From the NCBI GenBank assembly GCA_022793795.1, contig JAAWDM010000022.1, forward strand, positions 1 to 64,000: 64,000 nucleotides of DNA, in the 5' to 3' direction. Each line of letters opens with the position of its first letter. Position 1 is the first letter of the stretch. Below, one piece after another: positions 25,872 through 35,284 of this stretch. This stretch comes from Bacillota bacterium. GTDB taxonomy: Bacteria; Bacillota; Clostridia; Peptostreptococcales; Anaerovoracaceae. A model generated the notes under the pieces. The model made no database searches and was not told the origin of the DNA. It worked only from the letters and a program-made list of their open reading frames with translations. A program made the translations under genes and the position numbers.

Positions 25872-26906
25872 TTATTTAATCTTAAAGGTTACAGTTTTAG
25901 ATAGACCATTGACATCAGTAACCACTACTTTATAGGAACCGACCTTCTTTACCTCCAGCTCTCCAAGCAGAATATCTTCTGAAGTCACGGTCTGCTTCTT
26001 ACCATTGCGGTAGAGTTTTACACTTTTTACACCACAATTATCTTTAAACTTCAACGTTCTTGTTGATGAATAGGATTTCTTGTTGGTCACGCCGGATATG
26101 GTCGGCTTCTTTGTATCCTTGATGGTAAAGGACTTTGTAGTCTTATTACCGTAATAATCGGTAGCATAAATGGTATAAGTACCGTTTACGTTGAAGGTCT
26201 TTGCTAATTTGAAGGAATATTTTTTTCCCTTTGCACCCTTCTTATATTGTGCTGTTTTAATGCCGCTGGCATCATTAACCGTAACCTCCTTTGCTGCGTT
26301 ATACGTCTTTTTGTTGATAACTCCATCAACGGTCGGCTTCTTTGTTTCCTGTGCAGTAGAAACCATAAATTCCTGAGGCTGATAAAAATCCTTTCCGTCT
26401 AAAGTGAATTCAGCAGTCTTCTTATCATCTGATAATGTGCCGGTAGTCATAAGAATTTCTTCCGGCATGGTGATAATTGCCTTCGCACGAAGTCCATTGC
26501 CTAAATCCATCCCTAATGATTCCAGGGCTTCTATGGTCTCTGGGTCAATGCCGGTATCCAATACAAAACGCAATCCATTTTTGGACACATATACACCGGT
26601 ATATCCGCTGGCTTTCAGTCCCTCTTTGACCTCGCTGAAGCTGGAGAAGGAACCGCCCGCTTCTATGACATAGCTTTCCACACCATCTACTGTCTGCACT
26701 TTAGCATCGCCCCAACCCATATCCTCCAAAGTCATTCCTACAGTATCCAAAATCTCATCGCAGACTGCTTTTTCCAAAACAATCTTAGAACTGGTCTGGG
26801 TAGTGCCATCTTCTTTTATTTCAATTCGATCTTCTCCATACATGCAGCCAGTAAAGCATACTAAAATCATAACAACTGTTAACATGAAAGCTAAAATCTT
26901 TTTCAT
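25872..26906 (-). CDS. Lipoprotein with C-terminal Ig-like domains
   Basis: The 344-residue protein has a clear lipoprotein signal (lipobox FTGC, Cys21), an N-terminal domain (about 25-185) of a kind seen in secreted clostridial lipoproteins (LppM-like appearance, not certain), and two or three Ig-like repeats in the last 150 residues: KKPTVDGVINKKTYNAAKEV, KKPTISGVTNKKSYSSTRTL, and a terminal one ending VTDVNGLSKTVTFKIK. Such repeats usually serve as spacers or bind surface ligands. It has its own promoter and terminator, so it is a single-gene unit. Substrate or partner unknown. Confidence 0.82.
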   Translation of the reverse strand: MKKILAFMLTVVMILVCFTGCMYGEDRIEIKEDGTTQTSSKIVLEKAVCDEILDTVGMTLEDMGWGDAKVQTVDGVESYVIEAGGSFSSFSEVKEGLKASGYTGVYVSKNGLRFVLDTGIDPETIEALESLGMDLGNGLRAKAIITMPEEILMTTGTLSDDKKTAEFTLDGKDFYQPQEFMVSTAQETKKPTVDGVINKKTYNAAKEVTVNDASGIKTAQYKKGAKGKKYSFKLAKTFNVNGTYTIYATDYYGNKTTKSFTIKDTKKPTISGVTNKKSYSSTRTLKFKDNCGVKSVKLYRNGKKQTVTSEDILLGELEVKKVGSYKVVVTDVNGLSKTVTFKIK

Positions 26907-26937
26907 TGTGCCTTATGCCCCCTTGTTTTTTGATTTT

Positions 26938-26966
26938 AGTATACCACAGTCTGCTGGCAGTGGAAA
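26938..26966 (-). promoter_or_regulatory. Promoter of the lipoprotein gene
   Basis: On the minus strand TTTCCA (26961-26966) and TATACT (26938-26943, preceded by TGG) are 17 bp apart, 32 bases before the start codon. The layout copies the DUF885 promoter (TTTCCT, 17 bp, TGC-TATACT). Confidence 0.55.
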
Positions 26967-27044
26967 GTAAAATTATATTTAATTCCTTTATATTTTAATT
27001 GCTCTATTGCGTTGTTAGAACTTCGGTTAATATATTTACTACTA

Positions 27045-28022
27045 TCAATCAATAATATCATAAAAAAGATAATACATATATGGGATTAGTTCCTGTTGTC
27101 TTTCAGGCATCCTGACAAACATCTGAAATCCTCCTTTCATGTGACGTAAAGAATCTCTATTGGTCACCGCAGCAATAATAGCTGATGCTAAATTTTTATC
27201 TTCTTTCTCTATCTCCTGTTCTAAAAAAAGCTCTCCTATTTCTAATAAAATATTGGTTTCTAACTGAACATTCTTATTTTCTTTTAGATAAATACAACTG
27301 CCTTTATGATAACTTTCAAGTTCTATTTTTCCTTCCCTTAAATCAAACTCTGGCGTAACTATAACTTTCAACTTCATATTCAAAATCATATCTCTGATCT
27401 TTTCCGGTAAAACTGCAAACTGATATCTAACACGTTTTCTTACATTATTTCGTTCTTTTTTTGCCATCTTGCTTACATCAATCTTAGGGAATTTCGCCGA
27501 TTTCACTTTTTTAATTGCTGCATCCTTTTTGGAAATAAATCCAGCCTTTCCACCTAGAATTACTTTATACCAATCTGAAGTCTGGGCAACTACATAAAGT
27601 TCCTCTCCCGCATATACACGTCTTCCCGTCATATATCTAGGCTGCCTGTAAACGTCGATTTTATTTTTCAATACTATGGTTTTAAAAATAGGCTTAGTCT
27701 CATAAGTAAAGTCGGATAAGCTATAGACTACTTTATCTTCTAAGTAAGCCTTTTGTCCAAAAAAGTCTGTATATACTTTAGCCTCCCCTTTGGCCTTTGG
27801 AAAATAGTCTGCTCCATAGAATTTCACCTTTTCTCCCTTTCCATAGGCGCCCATCATATATTGACTTTCTTCAATTCCATGGAGCCAGCTATTTCCTGCC
27901 TCTGGAAAATATCTACTTCCCATGGGGTATTTCCCTGCAAAGGCCGCGCTTGTCTCCATACCAAATACCATGCAAAGCAAAACTATGGTCAACAATATTT
28001 TGCTTGTCCCTCTCTGATTCAT
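27045..28022 (-). CDS. Secreted ATLF/PPEP-like pseudo-protease with degenerate zinc site
   Basis: The 325-residue protein has a signal peptide (about 1-29), SH3-like regions (about 60-170, with DWYKVILGGKAGFISK) and an ATLF-like C-terminal domain. It is a paralogue of the protease at 21837-22865, with matching segments such as RKRVRYQFAVLPEKIRD against QKRVELQYMQLPLYMRN. Where the paralogue has LLHEIGHAL, this one has LLEIGELF: both zinc histidines are replaced (Leu260, Glu264) and the third-ligand EWIAEG block is gone. It should not bind catalytic zinc. The ATG overlaps the adhesin stop (ATGA), so the two are translationally coupled. A binding, chaperone or decoy role for the adhesin is inference. 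Confidence 0.75.
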   Translation of the reverse strand: MNQRGTSKILLTIVLLCMVFGMETSAAFAGKYPMGSRYFPEAGNSWLHGIEESQYMMGAYGKGEKVKFYGADYFPKAKGEAKVYTDFFGQKAYLEDKVVYSLSDFTYETKPIFKTIVLKNKIDVYRQPRYMTGRRVYAGEELYVVAQTSDWYKVILGGKAGFISKKDAAIKKVKSAKFPKIDVSKMAKKERNNVRKRVRYQFAVLPEKIRDMILNMKLKVIVTPEFDLREGKIELESYHKGSCIYLKENKNVQLETNILLEIGELFLEQEIEKEDKNLASAIIAAVTNRDSLRHMKGGFQMFVRMPERQQELIPYMYYLFYDIID

Positions 28023-31000
28023 ATTCCTACACCCTTTCTTTTCTTCTCAATACTTCTTCCCTTTTCATTATATTGAAGTGTTATAGTGGCCGTTAAAAAT
28101 CCCGCCATTGCTGTCGCTCCAATCAAGAGCCATAAAAGCAACTGGCTTCTATCCCCTGTCTGTGGTACATCTGGCACATACGGTATTCCTGGGGCCAAAG
28201 GCACCCTTGGCGGTTCCAGCGTAATGAGAGGCGGCATTGTTTTAGGAGGCAATATTTCAGGTGGCTGTGGGGTTTCCGGAACGTAAGGTTTTTCTGGCCC
28301 CTTCCATGCGTCATTTTGAATCTCACCGGCATCTACATCGTTTAGAGTATTAATCTTAACCTGTATCATGCCGGCGCCGCTATCCTGACGGGCCATGGTC
28401 ACGCTTTTATAAACCGTAATGCTCTCCTTTTCCACTGTACCATCTATCATCACAAAGGGTAAATTCTCTTCCGTCAGCTTTCCATGAACCCGCCCGCTGA
28501 CACGAAGCTGTAAATCTCCTTCTTTGGTCAAATTTATTACATACAGATTCTCTTCTGTTACGCCTCTATTCTCCCCACCGATTCGTAAGGTCAAAGTTTC
28601 CCCTTTCTTCAATAGAATCTGTCCATCAAACTCTGCCAAATCAATGGGTGCTTTTCCCACAGCGCCACCATGGAAATTTCCTTTTTTTATTCTGACTTTT
28701 GCATAAATATTACTCAATATGGATTCGGTCATTATATCTGTCTTTTTAAAAATAGTCTCAGCTTCAATTCCTGTCGTCTTTTCTGCGCCATAAACTTCCA
28801 CCTTCCTTTCATCTTCAATGTTTTTCATCGTATATACAGCCTGATAGCCGGTTTCCACAACCTCTGGCTCATAGACGCCTTCTTTTCCATCGTAATTCCA
28901 GGTATAGGTATTTCCCATCACAGTCAGGTTTAATAATTTTCCATCAGGCAATATCATGGTAAGCGGCTGCCCCTGTGTCACTGCAATCTTACATCTGGTT
29001 CGATCTCCATAAGGCTTCACCGTTACAGACTCCTCCTCAGTCAGTTGATTCATCTGATAAATTGTTCCATTGATGGTCATAGATGCTGCCGGATATTGAT
29101 TCCGAACATCTATCGTTACCGCTGCCTTTCCATATCCATCCATCACTGCCTTTGCGGTAAATCCGTCTCTGTCCTTTCCTTCTTCATCGTCGCTTATCAT
29201 CAGCGGCCTATTGTTCACGTAATCTCCCGCCACAAAATAAAAAAGGGTATCGCAAAGGTGATAGCCGGATTTTGTAGTCAATTCCTTCAAATAGTAAAGC
29301 CCTGGCGGAATTTTTACTGTCTTAACAGCCTTCCCATCTTTATCCACAGCAAATACATCTAACAACTGGTCTGCCCCTAACGTTTGCTGTTTACCATAAG
29401 AAATAGGATTTGCATTATACAAACCAAATACAGCTCCATCACTCTTCGCATATTCATTGGTTCCAAAGCCAGTTTCAAAGACCTTTCTCAAATCAATCTC
29501 CACTGATATCGCCTGATTTTTTGCGGTTATTCCCTTCCATACCAGGGGCGTCTGCTGGTCTGCATATTGTAAATTCACCTCATAGGTCTTTTCTGTATCC
29601 GCTAAAAATCCTGCCGGCGCAACCAGTTCCCGAACAAAATATTTTCCCAAAGGAAGGGGTTTGGAGATAGCCATACCGTTTTCTCCGGTTGTAATCACCT
29701 CCACTAAATCGGATTTTGCATATCGGCTGGTCTTATCCACGCCTACCAACTCCATGATGCCTACTTCTTTCCCTGTTTCACTAAGGTTGCAATAGATTTT
29801 CGCCCTGTAACCATCTCCATATTCAATGGAAAAAGGTCGCTGCTCTGCTGTCATTTCATCGTTCTCTTCATCATCGCCTTGATTGGAAATGAGGGTCACA
29901 ACAAAATAGACTTCCTTTCCGCTTTTATCCTCCTTTCGTTCTGCCGTCACATTAACATAATCTTGAAACTCTTTTTGAAAAACCGGATGATCCGGGGACA
30001 ACAGGCTATACCAATCTATAGCCTTTCCCTCATAAAAGATTGACGGAACAATCTGCTCAAAATTAGCCTCTACAGCAGACATGGGTATTGTGAGAGTGGT
30101 CTTTGTCAGACCTCCAAAACAGTACATTTCCGTCCGCACCCCGTCTCGCGAAAGAAAATAAACCGGGGCATCAGGTTCCTTTGCTGTAAATATAACGGCC
30201 TCACCATCCATCTCCTTATGGTAGCCGTTTCCCATATGGATCTGAGGCGTCTGGGCGTTAGGATTGGTAATCTTGGTCACAGGATTTCCGCATCCATTCA
30301 CCTGTTTCACTGTAGCGCTAAGCTCCAATCCGTCCCATGAGAACCAAAAGGGTTTATCACAGTGTCCCTGATCTGTGTAGGTAATATGATACGTTTGGAG
30401 GAATGGCAAGTCGTCCTCCTCTTGACACTTTTCCGCTGAATACCAAACATCCAGCACATTGCCGTCCTCATCTTCATAATTGACGGGCGGCTCCATTCTC
30501 TCCTCTCCCATCTGCACAACCGGCCAGGTAACCACCGGATTTTCACCGGAAGTCGGAGAATCTATGATGCTCCTTTTCTTTTCCATATCAATCTTCGTTA
30601 CATTTTCACCACTTGCTTTATATTCCATCTGAATCTGTACGTCATATGTGAATAGAAAATCTCCTTCCGTCACTGTGTAGGTATCCCGATAGACTGCAGG
30701 GCTTTGCTCTGGCGTGGTATATTTTCTAAAGTAACGATTTTTCTCAGAAACCTCCCTGTCCCTTCTAAAGTATAGCTTTGCACCACTCTCATGATAGAGA
30801 TGTCCTTCATCATAGATGGCGTTGCCGCTGTGGTCTCCTGAATGGGTGGAGCGTTCCGTAGGAATGACAATCTTCTCATCTGTCCCCTTGTCATATAATG
30901 TAGGGCCATTGTTTCCATCTGGGAGCAAAATATCTTCCCCTGCATAAATGCCAAAGACCGCGCCAGCCAATTTTCCATAGACATATTCAGGCGCCTTAAT

Positions 31001-33715
31001 TTGAAATCCCTCCTTGTCGGCATCTGTAAAATTCCAAAGAAACTCCCCTTCTTTTTTAATGGATATTTTGCCTTTTACCGATTGATTCTCCATGGGTACC
31101 GCCTGATAATATTTGATATATTCCTGTCCGTGGCTATGATTTTCCTGCTTTGATACCAGAAAGGTATAGTAGTTCATTTTATCGTCCGGCGCTCTGGCTT
31201 CATCCCCCTTTTCACCGATAAAATACCCTTCTGGCAAAAGCCATTCCTCCAATCGGTATATGCCAAACTCCAAATCATATGGGATGACCACCTCTCCATT
31301 TTCATTGCAAACAAAGGTATAGTCGTCTCTGGTGGAGTTGATGTCCGATGCATTGGGCAGCAACCTGCCATAGTTTTTCAGCTTCTTGTTTTCGGTCTCG
31401 CTATTAAGGGGGCTTCCCATATAGCGAAGATAGAATCTAGCGCCGCGGAGGTTCTCTGCTGATACCGGTTTTCCTGTCTCCCCATCGGTCTTTACCACCT
31501 TGATCACATTTTCCTTTTTCTTATTTCGCACATTCCAGTCATACCGATTGTCATAATCCTTACTATTGTTAGGGGCATAATGGCTGGTTTGCCCTCCCAT
31601 GACAGCCCCCTGATGTTCCTCCTGATTTTCTCCTATGGTCTGTTCAAAGGATTCCAATACAAAGGATTGGTCGTCTGCTGCTACTTCCTCCACCACATAT
31701 GTCCCATAAGGAATATCATAGAGATAGATACACCCATTAGTTCCAACCACAAGGTCGCTTACGCGGTTATCCATGCCGCTGCTATCTCTGCTAACTCGAT
31801 AGACATGGCTTCCCTCATCATTAAGGCCCTCATCCACAAAGCGAATATAGGGATTTCCTTCCCAGCCTCCAGAACGAAGGCGTACCTTCCATCGAGAGGC
31901 CATAGAGGGCTGCTGTGGGCCGGAACTGCCCTCTTCCTCAAATATATTCTCTGATTCATTGGATTTGCTGATAAAAATTCTTCCTCTGTCACAGTCGTTT
32001 ATAAACACTTCCTTGTCATAACTAATGATTTCTTCCAGTTGTTCTATGGGACCTTTTAACTCTTTTTCAATACTCTCTGTTTCTGAAATACTTTCATAGT
32101 TGATGGTATATGTAATCTCTGACCAGTTCTCCGGATGTTCTGTACAGATTTGCCCATTATGTGTTACCCCGTAATAAGAGGCCCGATAGGTACGAATCCC
32201 TGTATCTGGTTCAATAAACCGGCCCTCTGGCCGAATTTCTTTTACCTCATAGGAAACGCTTCCTGTCCACTCACAGATGGTCGGCTCAACCTTGCAATGG
32301 ATGGTCGGCGGCTCTGTGAGCAGGGTATGGGTATAAGAGCCACTGTTCCACTCTTCCAAGTTCACTGGCTCTGTCCAAGGCGTATCATGCAAGACTGCTT
32401 GGGTTCCATATTCATCCAGTATAACCCGATCCACTTCCACACCGTCCCGATACAACACATAGGTAGCGGCCAGGGATGCATCGCCCATACCAGTATGAAT
32501 ATCCCCATCCCATCCAGGATTACAATCCACCTTTTCTACTGGAAATTCAAAAGTGGGGAAATATTCAGGGACCGGCTTTTTTCCTTCCTCTGGTGGTTCT
32601 TCCGAAATCTGGAACTGAATATATCGCGCTACTGGGTCAGCAGCGCCAGTAGCTATGGTCTGTACATGAGAACCATTACTTTCCCATCCCCAAAAGATTA
32701 AATCCTCCTTGGGCGTCCTGCCGTCCGCTCCATGTTTTATCATATATGTTGTATCACCTGGCTCTCCTTTTATCTTCATGCGATACTGATTTTTCTCTTT
32801 ATCGTAAGATATGGCAATGGGATTTCCTTTCAGTTCCTTTCCATCCATAGAAAGAGCCACATAGTCGCCGCCCTGTCCAGTGGTATCGGAAAAAGTATAC
32901 AGATAACCATCCTCGGTGCGATTGGCTTCAGAAAGGCTGATAACCTTAGGAGCTTTTTCCGATTTCCCATCAATGGCTCTTGGAAACTTCCAATGCTGTC
33001 TGATAGCGGCTACCATCCAGTTATAAATGTCTACTGCAGGACGTCCCGATAGGATAGAAAGATAATGGTCTGGGCTGACACCCAACTTATTGCGGCATCT
33101 TGTCATAGATTCCGTACGGTTGTGCTGCTGAATCTCCCAGATAAGGCATTGGGTAGCCATATACCAGTCCGCCCAGTTATAGGAACTTCCATGTTTTCCA
33201 TAGTATTTGGAATCGCCAAATCCCAGACCTCCCTTTCCTACCGAACCTATCAATTTGCTGATTCCATCCCCACTCTGGTATCCATAAAATAGGGCCAGCT
33301 GCAGATTCTTTTCCTCTATGCTGCTAAGCCCACTATATAGCAGCCTTTCAATTTCCTCTTGGGTATAAGACGTCATTTTTTTCGTTCCATCTGTCCGCAC
33401 GCCATGTTCCACGCAGTACCCTCGATAAGAACCTTCTGTACCTGTCACCACATAGGAACGTTTCGGTTCCGTATTGTCCACCTGACCGCCGAACACCTCA
33501 ATCTGTTTACTTCTCGTATTGTAATAGTAAATACTGATGGTTCCTGCCTCACTTTTAGAAAATTGATAGGTCTTTCCATCGCTTCCAATTAACTTGGCTC
33601 CTTCAGAAAAAGTCACCACACTACCAGCAAATACCGGCTGAGGCATGGCTGCTATCAATAAAAACGCAGCCAGCACGGCTGCAATTCCACGTCTTATCTT
33701 CTCCCATATCTTCAC
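28019..33715 (-). CDS. Giant sortase-anchored adhesin with thioester-type and Cna-B/SpaA-type domains
   Basis: This 1898-residue surface protein has a signal peptide (about 1-30), an N-terminal TQXA/thioester-type domain (YRGYCVEHG with the Cys, and WYMATQCLIWEIQQ), and several SpaA/Cna-B-like beta-sandwich domains, where YLRYMGSPLN, GAVFGIYAGED, GAVFGLYNANP and ...FVRELVAPAGFLADTE mark domain cores with possible Lys-Asn isopeptide bonds. A proline-rich stalk with four Pro-Pro sites (QPPE, LPPK, MPPL, EPPR) precedes the sorting signal VPQTGD, hydrophobic span and basic tail. The start is GTG 33715 with AAAGGAGAGG upstream. It is followed with a 4-nt overlap by the pseudo-protease. Thioester domains can bind host surfaces covalently. 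Confidence 0.88.
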   Translation of the reverse strand: MKIWEKIRRGIAAVLAAFLLIAAMPQPVFAGSVVTFSEGAKLIGSDGKTYQFSKSEAGTISIYYYNTRSKQIEVFGGQVDNTEPKRSYVVTGTEGSYRGYCVEHGVRTDGTKKMTSYTQEEIERLLYSGLSSIEEKNLQLALFYGYQSGDGISKLIGSVGKGGLGFGDSKYYGKHGSSYNWADWYMATQCLIWEIQQHNRTESMTRCRNKLGVSPDHYLSILSGRPAVDIYNWMVAAIRQHWKFPRAIDGKSEKAPKVISLSEANRTEDGYLYTFSDTTGQGGDYVALSMDGKELKGNPIAISYDKEKNQYRMKIKGEPGDTTYMIKHGADGRTPKEDLIFWGWESNGSHVQTIATGAADPVARYIQFQISEEPPEEGKKPVPEYFPTFEFPVEKVDCNPGWDGDIHTGMGDASLAATYVLYRDGVEVDRVILDEYGTQAVLHDTPWTEPVNLEEWNSGSYTHTLLTEPPTIHCKVEPTICEWTGSVSYEVKEIRPEGRFIEPDTGIRTYRASYYGVTHNGQICTEHPENWSEITYTINYESISETESIEKELKGPIEQLEEIISYDKEVFINDCDRGRIFISKSNESENIFEEEGSSGPQQPSMASRWKVRLRSGGWEGNPYIRFVDEGLNDEGSHVYRVSRDSSGMDNRVSDLVVGTNGCIYLYDIPYGTYVVEEVAADDQSFVLESFEQTIGENQEEHQGAVMGGQTSHYAPNNSKDYDNRYDWNVRNKKKENVIKVVKTDGETGKPVSAENLRGARFYLRYMGSPLNSETENKKLKNYGRLLPNASDINSTRDDYTFVCNENGEVVIPYDLEFGIYRLEEWLLPEGYFIGEKGDEARAPDDKMNYYTFLVSKQENHSHGQEYIKYYQAVPMENQSVKGKISIKKEGEFLWNFTDADKEGFQIKAPEYVYGKLAGAVFGIYAGEDILLPDGNNGPTLYDKGTDEKIVIPTERSTHSGDHSGNAIYDEGHLYHESGAKLYFRRDREVSEKNRYFRKYTTPEQSPAVYRDTYTVTEGDFLFTYDVQIQMEYKASGENVTKIDMEKKRSIIDSPTSGENPVVTWPVVQMGEERMEPPVNYEDEDGNVLDVWYSAEKCQEEDDLPFLQTYHITYTDQGHCDKPFWFSWDGLELSATVKQVNGCGNPVTKITNPNAQTPQIHMGNGYHKEMDGEAVIFTAKEPDAPVYFLSRDGVRTEMYCFGGLTKTTLTIPMSAVEANFEQIVPSIFYEGKAIDWYSLLSPDHPVFQKEFQDYVNVTAERKEDKSGKEVYFVVTLISNQGDDEENDEMTAEQRPFSIEYGDGYRAKIYCNLSETGKEVGIMELVGVDKTSRYAKSDLVEVITTGENGMAISKPLPLGKYFVRELVAPAGFLADTEKTYEVNLQYADQQTPLVWKGITAKNQAISVEIDLRKVFETGFGTNEYAKSDGAVFGLYNANPISYGKQQTLGADQLLDVFAVDKDGKAVKTVKIPPGLYYLKELTTKSGYHLCDTLFYFVAGDYVNNRPLMISDDEEGKDRDGFTAKAVMDGYGKAAVTIDVRNQYPAASMTINGTIYQMNQLTEEESVTVKPYGDRTRCKIAVTQGQPLTMILPDGKLLNLTVMGNTYTWNYDGKEGVYEPEVVETGYQAVYTMKNIEDERKVEVYGAEKTTGIEAETIFKKTDIMTESILSNIYAKVRIKKGNFHGGAVGKAPIDLAEFDGQILLKKGETLTLRIGGENRGVTEENLYVINLTKEGDLQLRVSGRVHGKLTEENLPFVMIDGTVEKESITVYKSVTMARQDSGAGMIQVKINTLNDVDAGEIQNDAWKGPEKPYVPETPQPPEILPPKTMPPLITLEPPRVPLAPGIPYVPDVPQTGDRSQLLLWLLIGATAMAGFLTATITLQYNEKGRSIEKKRKGVGI

Positions 33716-33762
33716 GTTTACATCCTCTCCTTTCTCTCATCTCATTGAATTTTCTTCCTTTT

Positions 33763-33881
33763 AAAGTACGCTTATGACCAGGGACAAAAAAGCAACAGGT
33801 AATGGTCAAAAAATGTATTATCCCATAATCCGAGGGCGATTACAGGTCAAAATGAGGAGTCCCTGGTCATAAGCGTACTTT
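33763..33881. repeat. 119-bp element with perfect 23-bp inverted ends (MITE-like or giant hairpin)
   Basis: Left arm 33763-33785 begins AAAGTACGCTTATGACCA; the right arm 33859-33881 is its exact 23-nt reverse complement. The 73-bp interior holds two TGACC-containing blocks (GGTAATGGTCAAAA and ACAGGTCAAAATG). It lies between the purA terminator and the adhesin gene, within the adhesin leader region. No target-site duplication is obvious. A MITE or a regulatory leader structure are the two readings. Confidence 0.75.
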
Positions 33882-33890
33882 GAACTTATA

Positions 33891-33946
33891 AAAAAAGACT
33901 TTCATCTTTGACCTGTCTATAGCAGATCCTGATAAAAGTCTTTTTA
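33891..33946 (-). terminator. Hairpin terminator after purA
   Basis: AAAAAGACTTT (33892-33902) and AAAGTCTTTTT (33935-33945) are complementary and would give a stem ending in a T-run on the minus strand, 53 bases past the purA stop. The 32-nt loop is long but can fold internally. Confidence 0.6.
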
Positions 33947-33998
33947 TGATTCTGTTTGATTTATTTGGGCTCAATCGGCAAATGGTCCATATCCAAAT

Positions 33999-35273
33999 CT
34001 ATCTGACGATTAAATCCTCTCTTCCCGGGCCGTTGGAAACGTAATCCACAGGGAAACCGATGAGTCTTTCAATCTCCTTCACATAATTCTGGGCCGCTTC
34101 CGGCAAATCCTCAAACCGCTTAATTCCGCGGATATCGCATTTCCAACCGGGCATAGTCTTTAAAATCGGTTTTGCCTGGTAGCAGTCAATGGTGTTTGGA
34201 AAATCTTCTGTTTCCTTTCCATCCACCTCATAAGCTACACAGATTGGAATCTCATCCAGATACCCCAGCGGATCCAAGACGGTAAGGGCAACTCTGGTTG
34301 TTCCCTGCATCCTGCATCCGTATCTGGTAGCTACCACATCAAACCAGCCTACTCTTCTAGGCCGTCCTGTAGTGGCTCCATACTCGCCGCCGTCGCCGCC
34401 TCTTCTTCTCAGTTCGTTGGCCTCTTCGCCAAAAAGTTCCGATACGAATGGTCCTGCGCCTACTGCGCTGGAATAAGCCTTGACAACAGTAATGACATCT
34501 TTAATCTCATAAGGCGGAACCCCTGCGCCAATAGCGCCAAAGGCTGCCAAGGTAGAAGAACTGGTGACCATAGGATAGATGCCGTGGTCTGTATCCTTTA
34601 AAGCGCCCAGCTGGCCTTCCAGCAAAATATTCTTTCCTTCCTGAATCGCTTTATTCAGAAAGACAGCAACATCTCCCACGTATGGACGTATCATCTCTCT
34701 GTATTCTACACAGGTCTGATACAGTTCCTCCACATCTAAAAGCGGTTTATGATACAAGTGCTCAAGCAACACATTTTTCTGGACGACAACGTTTTCCAGC
34801 TTGTCCCTTAAAGTCTTGTCATCGAACAATTCGCACACTTGAAAACCAATCTTGGCATACTTGTCTGAATAAGTGGGTGCAATTCCCGACTTAGTGGAAC
34901 CAAAAGATTTTCCTCCGAGACGCTCCTCTTCATACTGATCGAACAAAATATGATATGGCATCACCACATGGGCTCTGTCAGAAACCAAAAGTTTCGGTGC
35001 GGGAATGCCTTTCTCTACCAAAGAACGGACTTCCTCCATCAGAATCGGGATGTTTAAAGCAACGCCGTTACCGATGACGCTGGTAATGTGTTCATAGAAC
35101 ACACCGGAAGGAAGCGTATGCAGCGCAAACTTTCCATATTCGTTTACAATGGTATGTCCTGCATTGCTTCCTCCTTGAAATCTGACTACAATATCGGATT
35201 CCTTTGCCAGGCTATCGGTAATCTTGCCTTTTCCTTCGTCTCCCCAATTCGCTCCTACAATCGCTCTGACCAT
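33999..35273 (-). CDS. purA: Adenylosuccinate synthetase
   Basis: PurA joins IMP and aspartate with GTP to form adenylosuccinate, the first AMP-specific step. The 424 residues have the P-loop-like GANWGDEGKGKITD, QGGSNAGHT, the catalytic EGQLGALKDTDHGIYP region, TTGRPRRVGWFD and the C-terminal VSNGPGRED. Length is normal. ATG 35273 has AGGAGG 8 nt upstream. It lies 11 nt after purB, in the same minus-strand transcript, so both enzymes of the IMP-to-AMP branch are made together. A terminator follows. Confidence 0.97.
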   Translation of the reverse strand: MVRAIVGANWGDEGKGKITDSLAKESDIVVRFQGGSNAGHTIVNEYGKFALHTLPSGVFYEHITSVIGNGVALNIPILMEEVRSLVEKGIPAPKLLVSDRAHVVMPYHILFDQYEEERLGGKSFGSTKSGIAPTYSDKYAKIGFQVCELFDDKTLRDKLENVVVQKNVLLEHLYHKPLLDVEELYQTCVEYREMIRPYVGDVAVFLNKAIQEGKNILLEGQLGALKDTDHGIYPMVTSSSTLAAFGAIGAGVPPYEIKDVITVVKAYSSAVGAGPFVSELFGEEANELRRRGGDGGEYGATTGRPRRVGWFDVVATRYGCRMQGTTRVALTVLDPLGYLDEIPICVAYEVDGKETEDFPNTIDCYQAKPILKTMPGWKCDIRGIKRFEDLPEAAQNYVKEIERLIGFPVDYVSNGPGREDLIVR

Positions 35274-35284
35274 AATTTTTCCTC

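Noticed and set aside
32135-32701. 188-codon plus-strand frame inside the adhesin gene
   Set aside because: Antisense to the giant adhesin; composition matches a reverse shadow and there is no start signal.
33621-33809. Minus-strand frame across the inverted repeat and adhesin start
   Set aside because: Other-frame reading of the adhesin N-terminus and of the repeat arm.
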